From SAR202 cluster bacterium (GTDB taxonomy: Bacteria; Chloroflexota; Dehalococcoidia; Lucifugimonadales; VGZY01): a stretch of DNA of 64,000 nucleotides. Positions 45,659 to 54,306 of this stretch are shown piece after piece (position 1 is the first letter of the stretch; every line of letters begins with the position of its first letter). The position numbers and the translations under genes were made by a program. The DNA lies in assembly GCA_016872355.1 (NCBI GenBank), contig VGZY01000003.1:31229-95228 (forward strand), given 5' to 3'. Below the pieces are notes generated by a model, which saw only the letters and a program-made list of their open reading frames with translations, made no database searches and was not told where the DNA came from.

Positions 45659-46697
45659 GCTTCGCGGCCTCCAGGAATTCCTTCACCTTGATCGGGCGGC
45701 CTGTGCGGCTGCTTTCAATGCCGGCGAAGCACATCGCAAGGGAGTGCAGGTTGTCTTCCACACGGGTCTCCATCGGATCTCCCCCATCCAGCCACCGGAC
45801 GAATTTTTCAATTAGCCACGTGTGCTTCCACTTCAGCTGCTGGAGAAGCGGGAGGCCCTCTGGGGCCAGACCTCCTCCGTACCGGTAGCGCGTGAGGTCT
45901 CTCCTGTCGAGGACGAGCGTGGCCTTCTCGCACTCCGCGCGGATGTACTCCCGGTTCCAGTTATTCAGCGCAACTGCGTTCGTGTTCACACCTTCGTAGG
46001 TGGCCCTTACGCCGTTTTCGAAGGTCATCATCACCAGGGACTGGGAGTCCCCCGCGAACTCGCCCCACGGCGGGTTCCGAGTCTGGGCGTATATCGTATC
46101 GCATCTTGCGCCGGCAAGGTCGGCCAGGATGTCCAGATGGTGAACGGCGGCGTCCACCATCTGCGGGTCCGGGATATCGTGCCGGAAGCCGCCCCAACTC
46201 CCGTACCGGCGGAAGTCCCCGATGTATCGCCACACCAGGTAGTCAAGGCGCCCATAGTCGCCGGAGCAGAGCTGCTGGCGGAGCGTCGTCTTATCCTGGT
46301 CGCACCGGTGGTTCATCGTGATGCCCATCTTCTTGCCGGAGCGCCGGACCTTGTCAACAACGCGGATGGAGGCCACGAGTGTGTCGGCTATCGGCTTCTC
46401 GGAGAGGATGTGCATATCATGGGCTAGCGCCGCGTCTATCACGCGCTCGTGAACGGACGGCGGCACCACCACGGTGCAGAAGTCAGCGGCGTTTTCATCC
46501 AGTGCGCGCTCGAGGTCTGTGTAACACTTCTCGGCGGCCAGGCCCAGGTGTTGCCGGGCGTTTTCAAGCGAGGCAGGGTTGATGTCCACGGCGGCGACAA
46601 CCTCTATCAGGCCATCCTTGATGTTCGGAGGCAGGAAACCGCGGCACCATGAGAGGCCCATGCCCCCGGTCCCTACCTGCACCATCCTGTAGGCCAT
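45648..46697 (-). CDS. Gfo/Idh/MocA-family oxidoreductase
   Basis: A 349-residue sugar-type oxidoreductase. The N-terminus YRMVQVGTGGMGLSWCRGFL is the Rossmann entry. The hallmark EKP is in HILSEKPIADT, and MNHRCDQDKTTLRQ leads into the catalytic domain. DIPDPQMVDAAVHHLDILAD carries the likely catalytic His. Substrate is unknown. The gene sits inside a DNA-repair-type operon between thuA and the HAS-barrel gene, overlapping the latter by 11 bases. A ThuA neighbour is common for this family and points to sugar or keto-sugar metabolism. Confidence 0.88.
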   Translation of the reverse strand: MAYRMVQVGTGGMGLSWCRGFLPPNIKDGLIEVVAAVDINPASLENARQHLGLAAEKCYTDLERALDENAADFCTVVVPPSVHERVIDAALAHDMHILSEKPIADTLVASIRVVDKVRRSGKKMGITMNHRCDQDKTTLRQQLCSGDYGRLDYLVWRYIGDFRRYGSWGGFRHDIPDPQMVDAAVHHLDILADLAGARCDTIYAQTRNPPWGEFAGDSQSLVMMTFENGVRATYEGVNTNAVALNNWNREYIRAECEKATLVLDRRDLTRYRYGGGLAPEGLPLLQQLKWKHTWLIEKFVRWLDGGDPMETRVEDNLHSLAMCFAGIESSRTGRPIKVKEFLEAAKHDR

Positions 46698-46707
46698 TAG
46701 CGATGCC

Positions 46708-47436
46708 TCAACTTATCTTCTCCAGCGGGTCGGCTGCCTTGATTAACTTCGGTAGGCTGTTCACTCTGGGCCTGGCCCAGGGTGCGGCGTTTAGTATCAC
46801 GTGCAGTACCTGCTCGTTGTGGTAGATCGGATAGGACTCGTCGCCTGGGCTGAAGTAGAAGACGCGGCCATGCCCGCGCTCCCATGTGCAGCCGCTCCGG
46901 AACACGTCGCCGCCCTGGAACCACGAGATGAATATGATCTTTTCCGGTGCAGGGATGTCAAAACGCTCGCCGTACATCTCGCTCGCCGGCAGCTCAATGT
47001 AGTCCCCAATGCCATCCGCTATTGGGTGCCCGGGCTCTATCGTCCACAGGCGCTCGCGCTCGGCCGCCTTGCGCCAGCGCAGCAGGCCGGTTGTGCCCAT
47101 GAGCCTTCTGAAAATCTTTGACATGTGGCTGGAGTGAAGGGCGATCAGGCCCATGCCGGAAAGCACCCGCTTGTGCACGCGATCAACGACGTGGTCCTGC
47201 ACGGCCTCGTGGAAGTTGTGGCCCCACCAAGTCAGCACATCTGTTGAGTCCAGGACATCCTGCGAAAGGCCATGCTCCGGATCATCGAGGGTGGCTATCC
47301 TCACCCGGCAGCCGTTGCTCTCGAGGTAGCGAGCGATCGGCGCGTGCATGCCGTCTGGATAGATCTGCTTGATCGGGCCGTCCTTACGCTCATGACGGTA
47401 CTCGTTCCAGACGGTCACTCTCAGCGGGCTGTCCAT
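46708..47436 (-). CDS. ThuA-family protein (trehalose-utilisation type)
   Basis: A 242-residue protein of the ThuA class I glutamine amidotransferase-like fold. Recognisable segments are [44 protein letters not shown] and [18 protein letters not shown]. ThuA-like proteins accompany Gfo/Idh/MocA dehydrogenases in sugar catabolism (3-keto sugars), and the next gene is one. ATG 47436 has GGAGG five bases before it. A start four codons earlier is possible. Gaps to both neighbours are about 10-16 bases, so it belongs to the same transcript as nurA and herA. Confidence 0.85.
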   Translation of the reverse strand: MDSPLRVTVWNEYRHERKDGPIKQIYPDGMHAPIARYLESNGCRVRIATLDDPEHGLSQDVLDSTDVLTWWGHNFHEAVQDHVVDRVHKRVLSGMGLIALHSSHMSKIFRRLMGTTGLLRWRKAAERERLWTIEPGHPIADGIGDYIELPASEMYGERFDIPAPEKIIFISWFQGGDVFRSGCTWERGHGRVFYFSPGDESYPIYHNEQVLHVILNAAPWARPRVNSLPKLIKAADPLEKIS

Positions 47437-47452
47437 TCCAACCTCCATTGCC

Positions 47453-48661
47453 CTAAGTCCAGCGCAGCCTCTTGGACCGGTTCTTCTCGGATGTGAACAC
47501 CGGCATGCCCTGTCTGTAGAGCTCGCGCTCGATAAGCTCCCTGAAGAGCGTTCGGTCTGCGCCGTTCACCACCGCCTGCTCGTGCGCCTCCATCAGCGCC
47601 ACGGGATACCCGATGCCGCGATTGCACTGGTCCAGGACGAGAGAATGGACCAGGCCTACCAGCGCCGGGTCGCAGGCAACCCAGGACGGCACCTCCACTC
47701 TACCGATCTCCTCTCCCGCGTTCAGGTAGAAGAAGCTCAGGCCTGTGCCCCTGTAGTGGCGGTCGATGATCTGGCTGGACATGTGGAAGATGGCCGTGCG
47801 CTCCCCGGGCGCCAGCATTTCGGCGAATAGGTCCCGGTCGGCGATGCCGCCCATGCAGCCTTCGCACGGCCCAGAGGCCCCCGGGCTGAGGTTGCACCTG
47901 TATTCGGAGTCACTTGAGGCGAATGGGCAAGACATGGCGCGAAGGGTTCGAACAACATCGGGGCTGCCCGGCATTGAGATATAGCTGGCCAAGGCCAGGT
48001 TGCGCCCGTCGGCCAGGTCTTTCATCTCCTCGACCGCCTTCGCGAACCCGTTGTCTATGAGCTCGCGCGGAACGAAGTCCGGTATGCTCTGCCCCACGAC
48101 GCCGTGGACGAACAGCGTCCCGTCCACGAGGGCGAGCGCCGGCGTGTCGTCCGGCAGCGCGCGCGACGCCTGCACCAGGGCGGTCATCTCTTCTACGGCG
48201 CGCTTGGCAACGAGGATCGTGGAATCGATAGGGTGCTCGCGACCGGTTTCGATATCGCGGATGACAAGCTCTTCCCGCGTGGCGTACAGGCGGGCGCTGC
48301 TGGAAAGCGCTGCATCCGGTGAAGGCCCGTACGTGATATGGGCTATCCCGGTGTTGATCAGGAAACACCTGACCGGGAGGTGGCGGTCAATATCGATGCT
48401 GGAGCCGTCCGAGGCGATAACTGTGAACGCCTCCGGAGCGGGGGGCGCGGCGTACCGGGCGGATGGCGGCTCGGAGAAGACAGGCAGGTTGCGGAACAGG
48501 TCTGGGTTCCGCGAGAGCGCGTCCCGGTATGCCTCCATAGTGAATGACTTTGCGGATTCCACGGCGCTGTCGAAGCGCGCGGCCCGCTCCCGCTGCCTCG
48601 CCAGGAGCTCCGATGCCATGTCCGTGATCTGCCGCGCGGTGCTATGCAGGTCGAGCGACAT
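47453..48661 (-). CDS. nurA: NurA-family nuclease
   Basis: A 402-residue RNase H-like nuclease. The first metal motif is [13 protein letters not shown] (Asp85), and the second is LALVDGTL (Asp180). [20 protein letters not shown] near the C-terminus holds further conserved acidic residues. NurA cuts single- and double-stranded DNA ends and depends on HerA. A pair of CxxC-like cysteines (PCEGCMGG) is present in the middle. AGAGG precedes ATG 48661, and the start overlaps the rmuC stop by 20 bases, so translation of the repair genes is linked. Confidence 0.88.
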   Translation of the reverse strand: MSLDLHSTARQITDMASELLARQRERAARFDSAVESAKSFTMEAYRDALSRNPDLFRNLPVFSEPPSARYAAPPAPEAFTVIASDGSSIDIDRHLPVRCFLINTGIAHITYGPSPDAALSSSARLYATREELVIRDIETGREHPIDSTILVAKRAVEEMTALVQASRALPDDTPALALVDGTLFVHGVVGQSIPDFVPRELIDNGFAKAVEEMKDLADGRNLALASYISMPGSPDVVRTLRAMSCPFASSDSEYRCNLSPGASGPCEGCMGGIADRDLFAEMLAPGERTAIFHMSSQIIDRHYRGTGLSFFYLNAGEEIGRVEVPSWVACDPALVGLVHSLVLDQCNRGIGYPVALMEAHEQAVVNGADRTLFRELIERELYRQGMPVFTSEKNRSKRLRWT

Positions 48662-49964
48662 GCTGGGCCTCTTCGCGTGCGCGGCCGTCCAGGGGCTCGG
48701 CCATGCCCAGCGCCTCGCCGAGGGAGGAGACCTCCATTGAGGCCGCCAGCACCGTGACATGCCTCGGCTGGATGTCCTTCGGCTCAAGGACGGGGATTTC
48801 CCTGTCCGTGGAAATTCCCATCTCCTTCATCCGGCGGGCGCTCACCAGGACTCGGTGCTCCAGGCCACCAACGCTGTCGTTGTACGCCTGCACCGCCTGG
48901 CCGAGCGACTTGCCCACCTTGTCGAGATTGGCGGTCCATATCGCAAGGCGCTCGTACAGCTCTTTGCCGATTGCGGAAACCCGCATTGCGTTCTCGGCCA
49001 TCTGCTCCTGCTTCCAGCCGTAAGCTACAGCGTGGAGGAGAGCGATGAGAGTGCTGGGCGTGGCCGGCACCACCCTGCTGGCAAGCGCCTTGTCCAGGAG
49101 GGCGGGGTCGTGCTGGAGGGCCGCCGCGAGGAACGGCTCTCCCGGGAGAAATAGGACAACGAACTCCGGTGTGAAGTCGAGGGAAGACCAGTACGCTTTG
49201 GCTGAGAGCTCGTCGACCCGCGCGGCCACCTGGCGGGCGTGGCGGCGGAGAGCGTTGTCACGCATCTCGTCGGTGTCCGCTTCGATGGAGCGCAGGTACG
49301 CATCGAGAGACGTCTTTGCGTCAACAACCACTCTTCTCTTGTTCGGAAGGTGGACGACCATGTCTGGCCTGAGCTTCCCGGCCGGGCCGTCATTAGACTC
49401 CTGTTCCGTGAAGTCGCAATACTCCACCATGCCGGCCAACTCGGCGACGCGTTTGAGCGTCGCCTCGCCCCACCTGCCGCGCACGTTGGGCGTGCGAAGG
49501 GCTTGTGAAAGGGCGCGAGCCTCTCGGGAAAGGGCGTCCTGCCCGGTGGAGAGGCTCTTCACGAGGTCACGGATTGAGGAATAGGCGTCTTGCCTCTGAC
49601 GCTCAAGCTCTATCGTTGCCGAGGCGAGAGGCTTCAGCATCTCTTCGATGGCGAGGCGGCGCTTATCGAGATCGTTCTGCGCGATGCCGTGGTGTTTTTC
49701 GAGGACGGTCCGGGAGACCTGGAGGAATGCCTCGTTGCTTTCGCGCAGCGCGTCGGTGGCCAGGGCCTTAAAGGTGTCTGCCATCTGTGCCCTGGACTCG
49801 GCGCCGGCAAGCCTCGACTGGCGCGCGAGCTCTTCGGCGGCCGCCAGCCTGCATTGCAGCGCTGCGCGCTGAGGGGTCTCTTGAATCCTGGAAATCAGCC
49901 AGCCGATGAGGCCGCCGATGAGCAGCCCAACCACCAGGCCCGCATCTAGTGACCCTGTGCTCAA
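48642..49964 (-). CDS. rmuC: DNA recombination protein RmuC
   Basis: A 440-residue protein with an N-terminal transmembrane helix (VVGLLIGGLIGWLI), a long coiled coil (about 25-150), and the RmuC nuclease-like core. The core shows GRWGEATLKRVAELAGM, PDMVVHLPNKRRVVVDAKTS and DFTPEFVVLFLPGE, followed by TPSTLIALLHAVAYGWKQE. RmuC limits inversions at repeats and is proposed to act on DNA ends. The start is TTG at 49964 with GGAGGG eight bases before it. An open frame 51 codons longer lacks resemblance. It is first in the six-gene rmuC-nurA-thuA-gfo-HAS-herA run. Confidence 0.92.
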   Translation of the reverse strand: MSTGSLDAGLVVGLLIGGLIGWLISRIQETPQRAALQCRLAAAEELARQSRLAGAESRAQMADTFKALATDALRESNEAFLQVSRTVLEKHHGIAQNDLDKRRLAIEEMLKPLASATIELERQRQDAYSSIRDLVKSLSTGQDALSREARALSQALRTPNVRGRWGEATLKRVAELAGMVEYCDFTEQESNDGPAGKLRPDMVVHLPNKRRVVVDAKTSLDAYLRSIEADTDEMRDNALRRHARQVAARVDELSAKAYWSSLDFTPEFVVLFLPGEPFLAAALQHDPALLDKALASRVVPATPSTLIALLHAVAYGWKQEQMAENAMRVSAIGKELYERLAIWTANLDKVGKSLGQAVQAYNDSVGGLEHRVLVSARRMKEMGISTDREIPVLEPKDIQPRHVTVLAASMEVSSLGEALGMAEPLDGRAREEAQHVARPA

Positions 49965-50186
49965 CCGGCAGTCCCTCCGCGGTCCCGCTCCAGGCGGGCG
50001 CCGACCGCCCAATTCTATTACGGGCGGAAATGCAGCACAAGTGTGCGTGTGGCGCGATTCTGGTGATAATTCTGCGGGCTGTCGAGGGGCGTGCTTGAGT
50101 GAGGTAGAAGGACGCAAGAGGCCGTGCGATCGTTGCCGGAGCAGGTGGCGGACAGGCCCTTCGAAACGCTGCGTGTCAGGGAGACA

Positions 50187-50786
50187 TCAGCGCCGTCCAC
50201 CAGTTGGAAGGGCAGGTAAGTCTTGCTGCCCGCCACCCGGTCTCACACTATCGGTCCGACTGGCTCCGGGACGTGTCCTGATCGTCCTCGGAACCAGCCT
50301 GGCGGTTCTGCTGGCCCTGCTGCTGGCCCTGCCGGTTCTGCTGGCCCTGCGAGCCACTCTGACCGCCCTGTCCGCCCTGGCTGAACGAGCCCCCGCGCGA
50401 CCCCCGGTCATTCCGCCCTGGCCCTGGCTGGCGCCCTGCTGCCCCAGCCCCTGGTGACCCTGAGTGCCGCGGGAGCCCATGGATCCCTGGCCCTGAGAGC
50501 CGAAAGACCCTTCCGTGCCCTGGGTGCCGCCCATGGAACCCTGGCTGCCCTGGCCGGACATAGTCCCGGTCCCCATTCGCGCCCCTGCTGTCGTCTGCGC
50601 GCGGGTCAGGGCCTCGGTGATCTCGTTGGCGCTGTTGAACTTGTTGGACTGGAGCTGCTGCAAGGCCTGAATTACTGAATCGTCGGCGCCCTGCTGCTCC
50701 GCATGGGCGATCAAATCGTCCTTGGAGCAAGGGTAATCAACACCCTTCAGGTACTTCTGGATCTGGACCGGATTGATATTCGCCAT
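50187..50786 (-). CDS. DUF2795 protein with Gly/Gln-rich tail, probably frameshifted
   Basis: An N-terminal DUF2795 domain (about residues 1-62: NPVQIQKYLKGVDYPCSKDD onward) is followed by a low-complexity tail rich in Gly, Gln, Ser and Met. Near 50412-50414 the frame stops making compositional sense and becomes Arg/Ala-rich. Shifting by one base restores a Gly/Gln/Ser pattern (SFSQGGQGGQSGSQGQQNRQ) that ends SRSQSDR at 50248. I therefore think the true gene is 50248-50786 with one base missing. GGAGGAGGAGG before ATG 50786 is a very strong ribosome site. Function is unknown; related proteins are small and stress-associated in some bacteria. Confidence 0.7.
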   Translation of the reverse strand: MANINPVQIQKYLKGVDYPCSKDDLIAHAEQQGADDSVIQALQQLQSNKFNSANEITEALTRAQTTAGARMGTGTMSGQGSQGSMGGTQGTEGSFGSQGQGSMGSRGTQGHQGLGQQGASQGQGGMTGGRAGARSARADRAVRVARRASRTGRASSRASRTARLVPRTIRTRPGASRTDSVRPGGGQQDLPALPTGGRR

Positions 50787-50822
50787 CCTCCTCCTCCTAA
50801 CATCGTTCAACATATTTTTGTC

Positions 50823-50885
50823 CTGGTGGACGCTTGCCGCGAGAGATACGGGCAAGTGAGCAGGGCGGTTTGACCGCCCCACCAG
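50823..50885. repeat. Three-stem palindromic element upstream of the DUF2795 gene
   Basis: An outer stem CTGGTGG (50823-50829) with CCACCAG (50879-50885) encloses two hairpins: CTTGCC/GGCAAG (50833-50838, 50851-50856) and GGGCGGT/ACCGCCC (50863-50869, 50873-50879 edge). The arrangement would fold into a three-way junction on either strand. It lies between hemW and the DUF2795 gene and might be a repeat element, a terminator for hemW or a 5' leader structure. Confidence 0.5.
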
Positions 50886-51012
50886 TCCAATATACACAGC
50901 ACGGGGGTTCAGGGCTTCGCACATGGCGCGTAGCTCGTTGGGATGACGGGCGGCGTGAAGTCAATAGGTCATTTGTAAGGGGCGTGTTCGACTGGAGTCG
51001 GTCTGCGGAGGG

Positions 51013-52209
51013 TTATTCGAAGAATCGGCGGAAGACTTCGTTGCCGAGCGGTCTGCCTTGTCGTGTGAGCCGGACTGCGCCGCCGGCCACTTCCACCAGG
51101 CCGAGCCGGCGCAGGTCCTCGAAGGTGTCCGGGAACTCCTCCAGGGGACTCCTTCCGAAGCGGACCCTGAAATCTGCTTCGCTTATGCCAACGTCCAGCC
51201 GCAGCCCCATCATCAGGGTCTCAGCAATCTCCAGCCGCCGCTCGATCTTCTCCACGTTCTCTACAACCGCCACTTTCCCGATGGCCGTTGCGTCCGGACC
51301 GCCGGCAGAGGACGAGGGGGCCGCCGCTGATTCAAGCCGCTTCACATACTCGCGGGGCGGCTTGATGTTGTTGAAGCGGCATCCGGCGATGTAGGAATGG
51401 GCGCCCGGCCCGACGCCCAGATAGGGCTGGTTGCGCCAGTAGACCAGGTTGTGGCGGCTCTCGTAGCCCGGAAACGACCAGTTGGAAATCTCGTAGTGGC
51501 GGTACCCGCGCCCCTCCATCCGGTCCATCGCCATCAGGTACATATCGGCGGCGAGATCCGAGTCGGGCTCGGGCAGCAGGCCGGTCTTGACCTGGTGCTC
51601 CATCGGCGTGCCGCCCTCAAGCGTCAGGCAGTACATGGAGATATGCTTCGGCGCGATATCTATGGACTGCTCCAGCGTGCTCGCCCATTGCGCCAGGGTC
51701 TGGTACGGCAGGCCGAACATGAGATCAAAGCTGGCGTTGTCGAAACCGGCGTCCTTCGCCATGCGGTATGCCTTGAGAGCGCCGTCCACGGAGTGGCGCC
51801 TGCCGAGTAGCTTCAGCAGGCCGTCGTCCAGCGTCTGTACGCCCATGCTGAGCCGGTTGACGCCGGACTCCAGGTAGGTCTGCAGCTTGCGCTCGTTGAA
51901 ATCGCCCGGGTTGCACTCGATTGTGACCTCGGCGTCGCTGCGGATAGGGAACGACCGGCGGACCGAGTCCATGACCGCCTTGATATCCTCCCCCGGGAGG
52001 TACGAGGGCGTTCCGCCGCCGAAGAAGACCGTCACGATCTCCGGCCCGCCGAGAAGCGCGCCCCAGACAGCTATCTCCTTTTGCAGCGCGGCCACGTATG
52101 CAGGCATGAGCGACTCTATCCTGGCGTAGGTGTTGAAGTCGCAGTACGGGCACTTCGTCTCGCAGAAGGGGATGTGTATGTACAGTGCGATTGGAGGGGT
52201 TGCGGGCAT
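51013..52209 (-). CDS. hemW: Radical SAM heme chaperone HemW
   Basis: A 398-residue radical SAM protein. The cluster motif is CETKCPYCDF (C16, C20, C23), lacking the fourth cysteine of true coproporphyrinogen oxidase HemN, as expected of HemW. FFGGGTPSYL, EVTIECNPGDF and SMGVQTLDDGLLKLLGR are the family blocks, and the HemN C-terminal domain follows at about 300-395 (GLRLDVGISEADF). HemW inserts heme into respiratory enzymes. The Shine-Dalgarno at ATG 52209 is weak. A toxin-antitoxin remnant is divergently upstream. Confidence 0.93.
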   Translation of the reverse strand: MPATPPIALYIHIPFCETKCPYCDFNTYARIESLMPAYVAALQKEIAVWGALLGGPEIVTVFFGGGTPSYLPGEDIKAVMDSVRRSFPIRSDAEVTIECNPGDFNERKLQTYLESGVNRLSMGVQTLDDGLLKLLGRRHSVDGALKAYRMAKDAGFDNASFDLMFGLPYQTLAQWASTLEQSIDIAPKHISMYCLTLEGGTPMEHQVKTGLLPEPDSDLAADMYLMAMDRMEGRGYRHYEISNWSFPGYESRHNLVYWRNQPYLGVGPGAHSYIAGCRFNNIKPPREYVKRLESAAAPSSSAGGPDATAIGKVAVVENVEKIERRLEIAETLMMGLRLDVGISEADFRVRFGRSPLEEFPDTFEDLRRLGLVEVAGGAVRLTRQGRPLGNEVFRRFFE

Positions 52210-52251
52210 AGGAAAAGGATAACACTACGGAGCGATTGAAGGTGAATGACA

Positions 52252-52268
52252 CCGAGTGTTAAACTCGG
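52252..52268. promoter_or_regulatory. Inverted repeat between hemW and the antitoxin gene
   Basis: CCGAGT (52252-52257) and ACTCGG (52263-52268) face each other around five bases, 30 bases before the antitoxin ATG. Antitoxins often bind such sites to control their own operon, so this may be an operator. The evidence is only position and symmetry. Confidence 0.35.
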
Positions 52269-52297
52269 GCAAAGAGAGACGATGCGGAGGTAGGGAC

Positions 52298-52570
52298 ATG
52301 GTTAGAGCCCAGTCGAAGAAGCAAGCGCCAGTGATCCAGGACATGAAGATCGAGGACCTGGAGGCCCAGCTCCTGAAGCTGGACATGGGCTCTCGCGCAA
52401 GGCTGGCTGAGCGCCTGCTTGTCAGCCTGGACGAGCTGTCGGACGTCGAAATAGAGCAGTTGTGGGCGGCCGAGGCATTGAGGCGGGATATTGAAATGGA
52501 CAAGAACCCCGACCTTGCCGTCCCTGCCGACGAGGTGTTCAGCCAGGCGCGGTCACGGCTGAAGAAATGA
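52298..52570 (+). CDS. Antitoxin of a ParE/RelE-type module
   Basis: A 90-residue acidic helical protein. The core IEDLEAQLLKLDMGSRARLA followed by ERLLVSLDEL matches the putative addiction-module component family that partners ParE/RelE toxins. The C-terminus AAEALRRDIEMD and PADEVFSQARSRLK is the toxin-wrapping part. GGAGG is nine bases before ATG 52298. A longer frame from 52256 lacks a ribosome site. Its stop overlaps the start of the toxin remnant by four bases, as in an intact module. Confidence 0.87.
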   Translation: MVRAQSKKQAPVIQDMKIEDLEAQLLKLDMGSRARLAERLLVSLDELSDVEIEQLWAAEALRRDIEMDKNPDLAVPADEVFSQARSRLKK

Positions 52571-52697
52571 GCTTCACATTTCACAAGCTTGCCCGCGAGG
52601 AGTTTGACTTGGCAATCGAGCCCGTGAAGACCGAATCCGCATTCTTGCCGTCGCACACTCCCGCCGAGAGCCTTATTACTGGAGCGGTAGAAAATAG
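52567..52697 (+). pseudogene. Decayed ParE/RelE-type toxin gene
   Basis: Only the two ends of the toxin remain. The first 18 codons read MSFTFHKLAREEFDLAIE, the standard N-terminus. From 52632 in a different frame comes RIRILAVAHSRREPYYWSGR followed by a stop, the standard C-terminus. About 50-60 internal codons and the frame are lost, consistent with one internal deletion. The product could not be a working toxin. The antitoxin upstream appears intact. The open frame that continues past 52697 is chance. Confidence 0.82.
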
Positions 52698-52706
52698 ATC
52701 GAGTCT

Positions 52707-53807
52707 CTACACGTTGAACAGGAAGTTGATGATATCCCCGTCCTTCACGATGTACTCCTTGCCTTCCATCCGCAACACGCCGCGCTTCTTGGCCTCTACC
52801 AGGCTTCCGCACTCCACCAGGTCCTTGTAGGCCACTACCTCCGCCCGGATGAAGCCGCGCTCGATGTCTGAATGGATGCGTCCGGCCGCCTTCTGCGCGC
52901 TGATGCCTGCGGGTATCTCCCAGGCGCGGCACTCGTCCTCGCCGACGGTGAGGAAGTTGTTCAGGCCGATCACCTCGTAGGACAGCTTCACCATGCGGCC
53001 GAGGCCGGACTCTCCCACTCCCATCTCCTTGCGGAACACCTCCTCGTCCGCCGGGTCCATCTGCGCAAGCTCCATCTCCAGCTTGCCGAGCAGCACCGCG
53101 CCGCGGACTCCCTCGCCCTTGACGTGCTCCGCCAGTTTCTGTTCCATCTCGGCCACTTTGCCGGCCTGCTCCTCTCCGGCGTTCAGGACGACGATGACGG
53201 CCTTCTGGGTAAGGAACCGGAACCCTTCGATAGTCTTCTCCTCGTCCTTCGTCATTTCCTGGCCGCGGATGGGCTTGCCTGCCTCGAGGCCTTCCTTGAG
53301 GCGCTCGATAAGGACCTTCTCCTTGTTAAGCTGGTCGCGCTCAGCCTGCTTCGCGCTCTTGAAGCGGTCCGCCATGCGCAGGAGCCTGCGCTCGATCATC
53401 TCCAGGTCCGAGAAGGTTAGCTCGAACATCATCGTATCGATGTCCCGGAAAGGGTCGACGGTGTCGGCAACGTGCGTCACCGAGGGGTCCTCGAAGCCGC
53501 GGGTGACCACCATGAGCGCGTCCGTGCGCTGCAGGAAATTCAGGAACTCGCCGGAGATTCCCTTCGTCTTGCCGAACCCTTCGGGCGGCGCCGGGATGTC
53601 CACATAGCTGACCTCGGCGTGAACGGTCTTGCGCGGGTTGAACATCTTGACCATGACGTCCAGGCGCTCGTCGGGCACCTTTGCGACGCCGACGTTGGGC
53701 TTGGCCTGGGCGCTGCCGTAGGTGGCGACCTGCGCCTTGCCGCGCGTGACGGCGTTGAATACTGTGGTCTTGCCGCTTCTGGGGAGCCCGACGATTCCGA
53801 TTTCCAT
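52707..53807 (-). CDS. ychF: Ribosome-associated ATPase YchF
   Basis: A 366-residue Obg-family P-loop ATPase. The nucleotide motif GLPRSGKTT (residues 7-15) differs slightly from the usual GLPNVGKST. YVDIPAP and ALMVVTRGF follow. A coiled-coil region spans about 130-200, and the C-terminal TGS-like domain includes AWEIPAGISAQKAAGRIHSD and ends DGDIINFLFNV. YchF binds ribosomes and affects stress responses. ATG 53807 gives the standard start. It is transcribed alone and converges on the toxin remnant. Confidence 0.94.
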   Translation of the reverse strand: MEIGIVGLPRSGKTTVFNAVTRGKAQVATYGSAQAKPNVGVAKVPDERLDVMVKMFNPRKTVHAEVSYVDIPAPPEGFGKTKGISGEFLNFLQRTDALMVVTRGFEDPSVTHVADTVDPFRDIDTMMFELTFSDLEMIERRLLRMADRFKSAKQAERDQLNKEKVLIERLKEGLEAGKPIRGQEMTKDEEKTIEGFRFLTQKAVIVVLNAGEEQAGKVAEMEQKLAEHVKGEGVRGAVLLGKLEMELAQMDPADEEVFRKEMGVGESGLGRMVKLSYEVIGLNNFLTVGEDECRAWEIPAGISAQKAAGRIHSDIERGFIRAEVVAYKDLVECGSLVEAKKRGVLRMEGKEYIVKDGDIINFLFNV

Positions 53808-53871
53808 TGATTCCCGCCTGAGAAAAAAAGTTGTCTAGATTGAGGTAAGAGGGTCGGCTGTGTGTTGCGTA

Positions 53872-53907
53872 AAGAGTCCCGGTGCGGCATGCCGCACCGG
53901 GACTCTT
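53872..53907 (-). terminator. Perfect palindrome, terminator of the DUF1232 gene
   Basis: A 36-base perfect palindrome (arms of 18, centre at 53889/53890) lies 27 bases past the DUF1232 stop on the minus strand and ends in CTCTTTACG. It separates that gene from ychF. Confidence 0.75.
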
Positions 53908-53933
53908 CAATGATGCCAACGGTCCGCCGGGTA

Positions 53934-54254
53934 CTATTCTACGCGATATTTGCCCTCAATGACCGAATCGCCCCCCTGTCCGCGCGCTTTCCTGCCGCGG
54001 ATATGGTCGAAGAGGACGTCCCGAGGCGTCATGAGCAGGAACGCCGCGAGCGCGCCCAGCGTCACCAGGATGTCATCCACTTGACCGATGCCGAGCAAGA
54101 AGTCCGGTATGGGGTCTATGGGCGAAATAAGGTACGCCAGCACCGCCGGCAGGATCAGCTTTACGCCCCCAGGCACGCGCTTGTCGAACAGCAGCCTGAA
54201 CGCCAGGCGCGCCAGTCGCCACAGGCCGAATGTGCGAATCAACGTCCACAACAC
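53934..54254 (-). CDS. DUF1232 (YkvA-family) membrane protein
   Basis: A 106-residue protein of the YkvA family. The signature is PGGVKLILPAVLAYLISPID followed by PIPDFLLGIGQVDDILV: one hydrophobic helix and the conserved SPIDLIPD-like stretch. The function of the family is unknown, though it is frequent near transport or stress genes. A GTG at 54254 with GGGAGG six bases upstream fits best. A GTG five codons earlier is possible. It is divergent from holA, with only about 50 bases between starts. Confidence 0.85.
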   Translation of the reverse strand: MLWTLIRTFGLWRLARLAFRLLFDKRVPGGVKLILPAVLAYLISPIDPIPDFLLGIGQVDDILVTLGALAAFLLMTPRDVLFDHIRGRKARGQGGDSVIEGKYRVE

Positions 54255-54306
54255 AGCGCCACCTCCCACAATTAATAAGTTATTATAGCCGTTACAAATC
54301 GCGCGG

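Noticed and set aside
52700..52830. Extension of the toxin frame past 52697
   Set aside because: The residues have no toxin resemblance and overlap the 3' end of ychF on the other strand.
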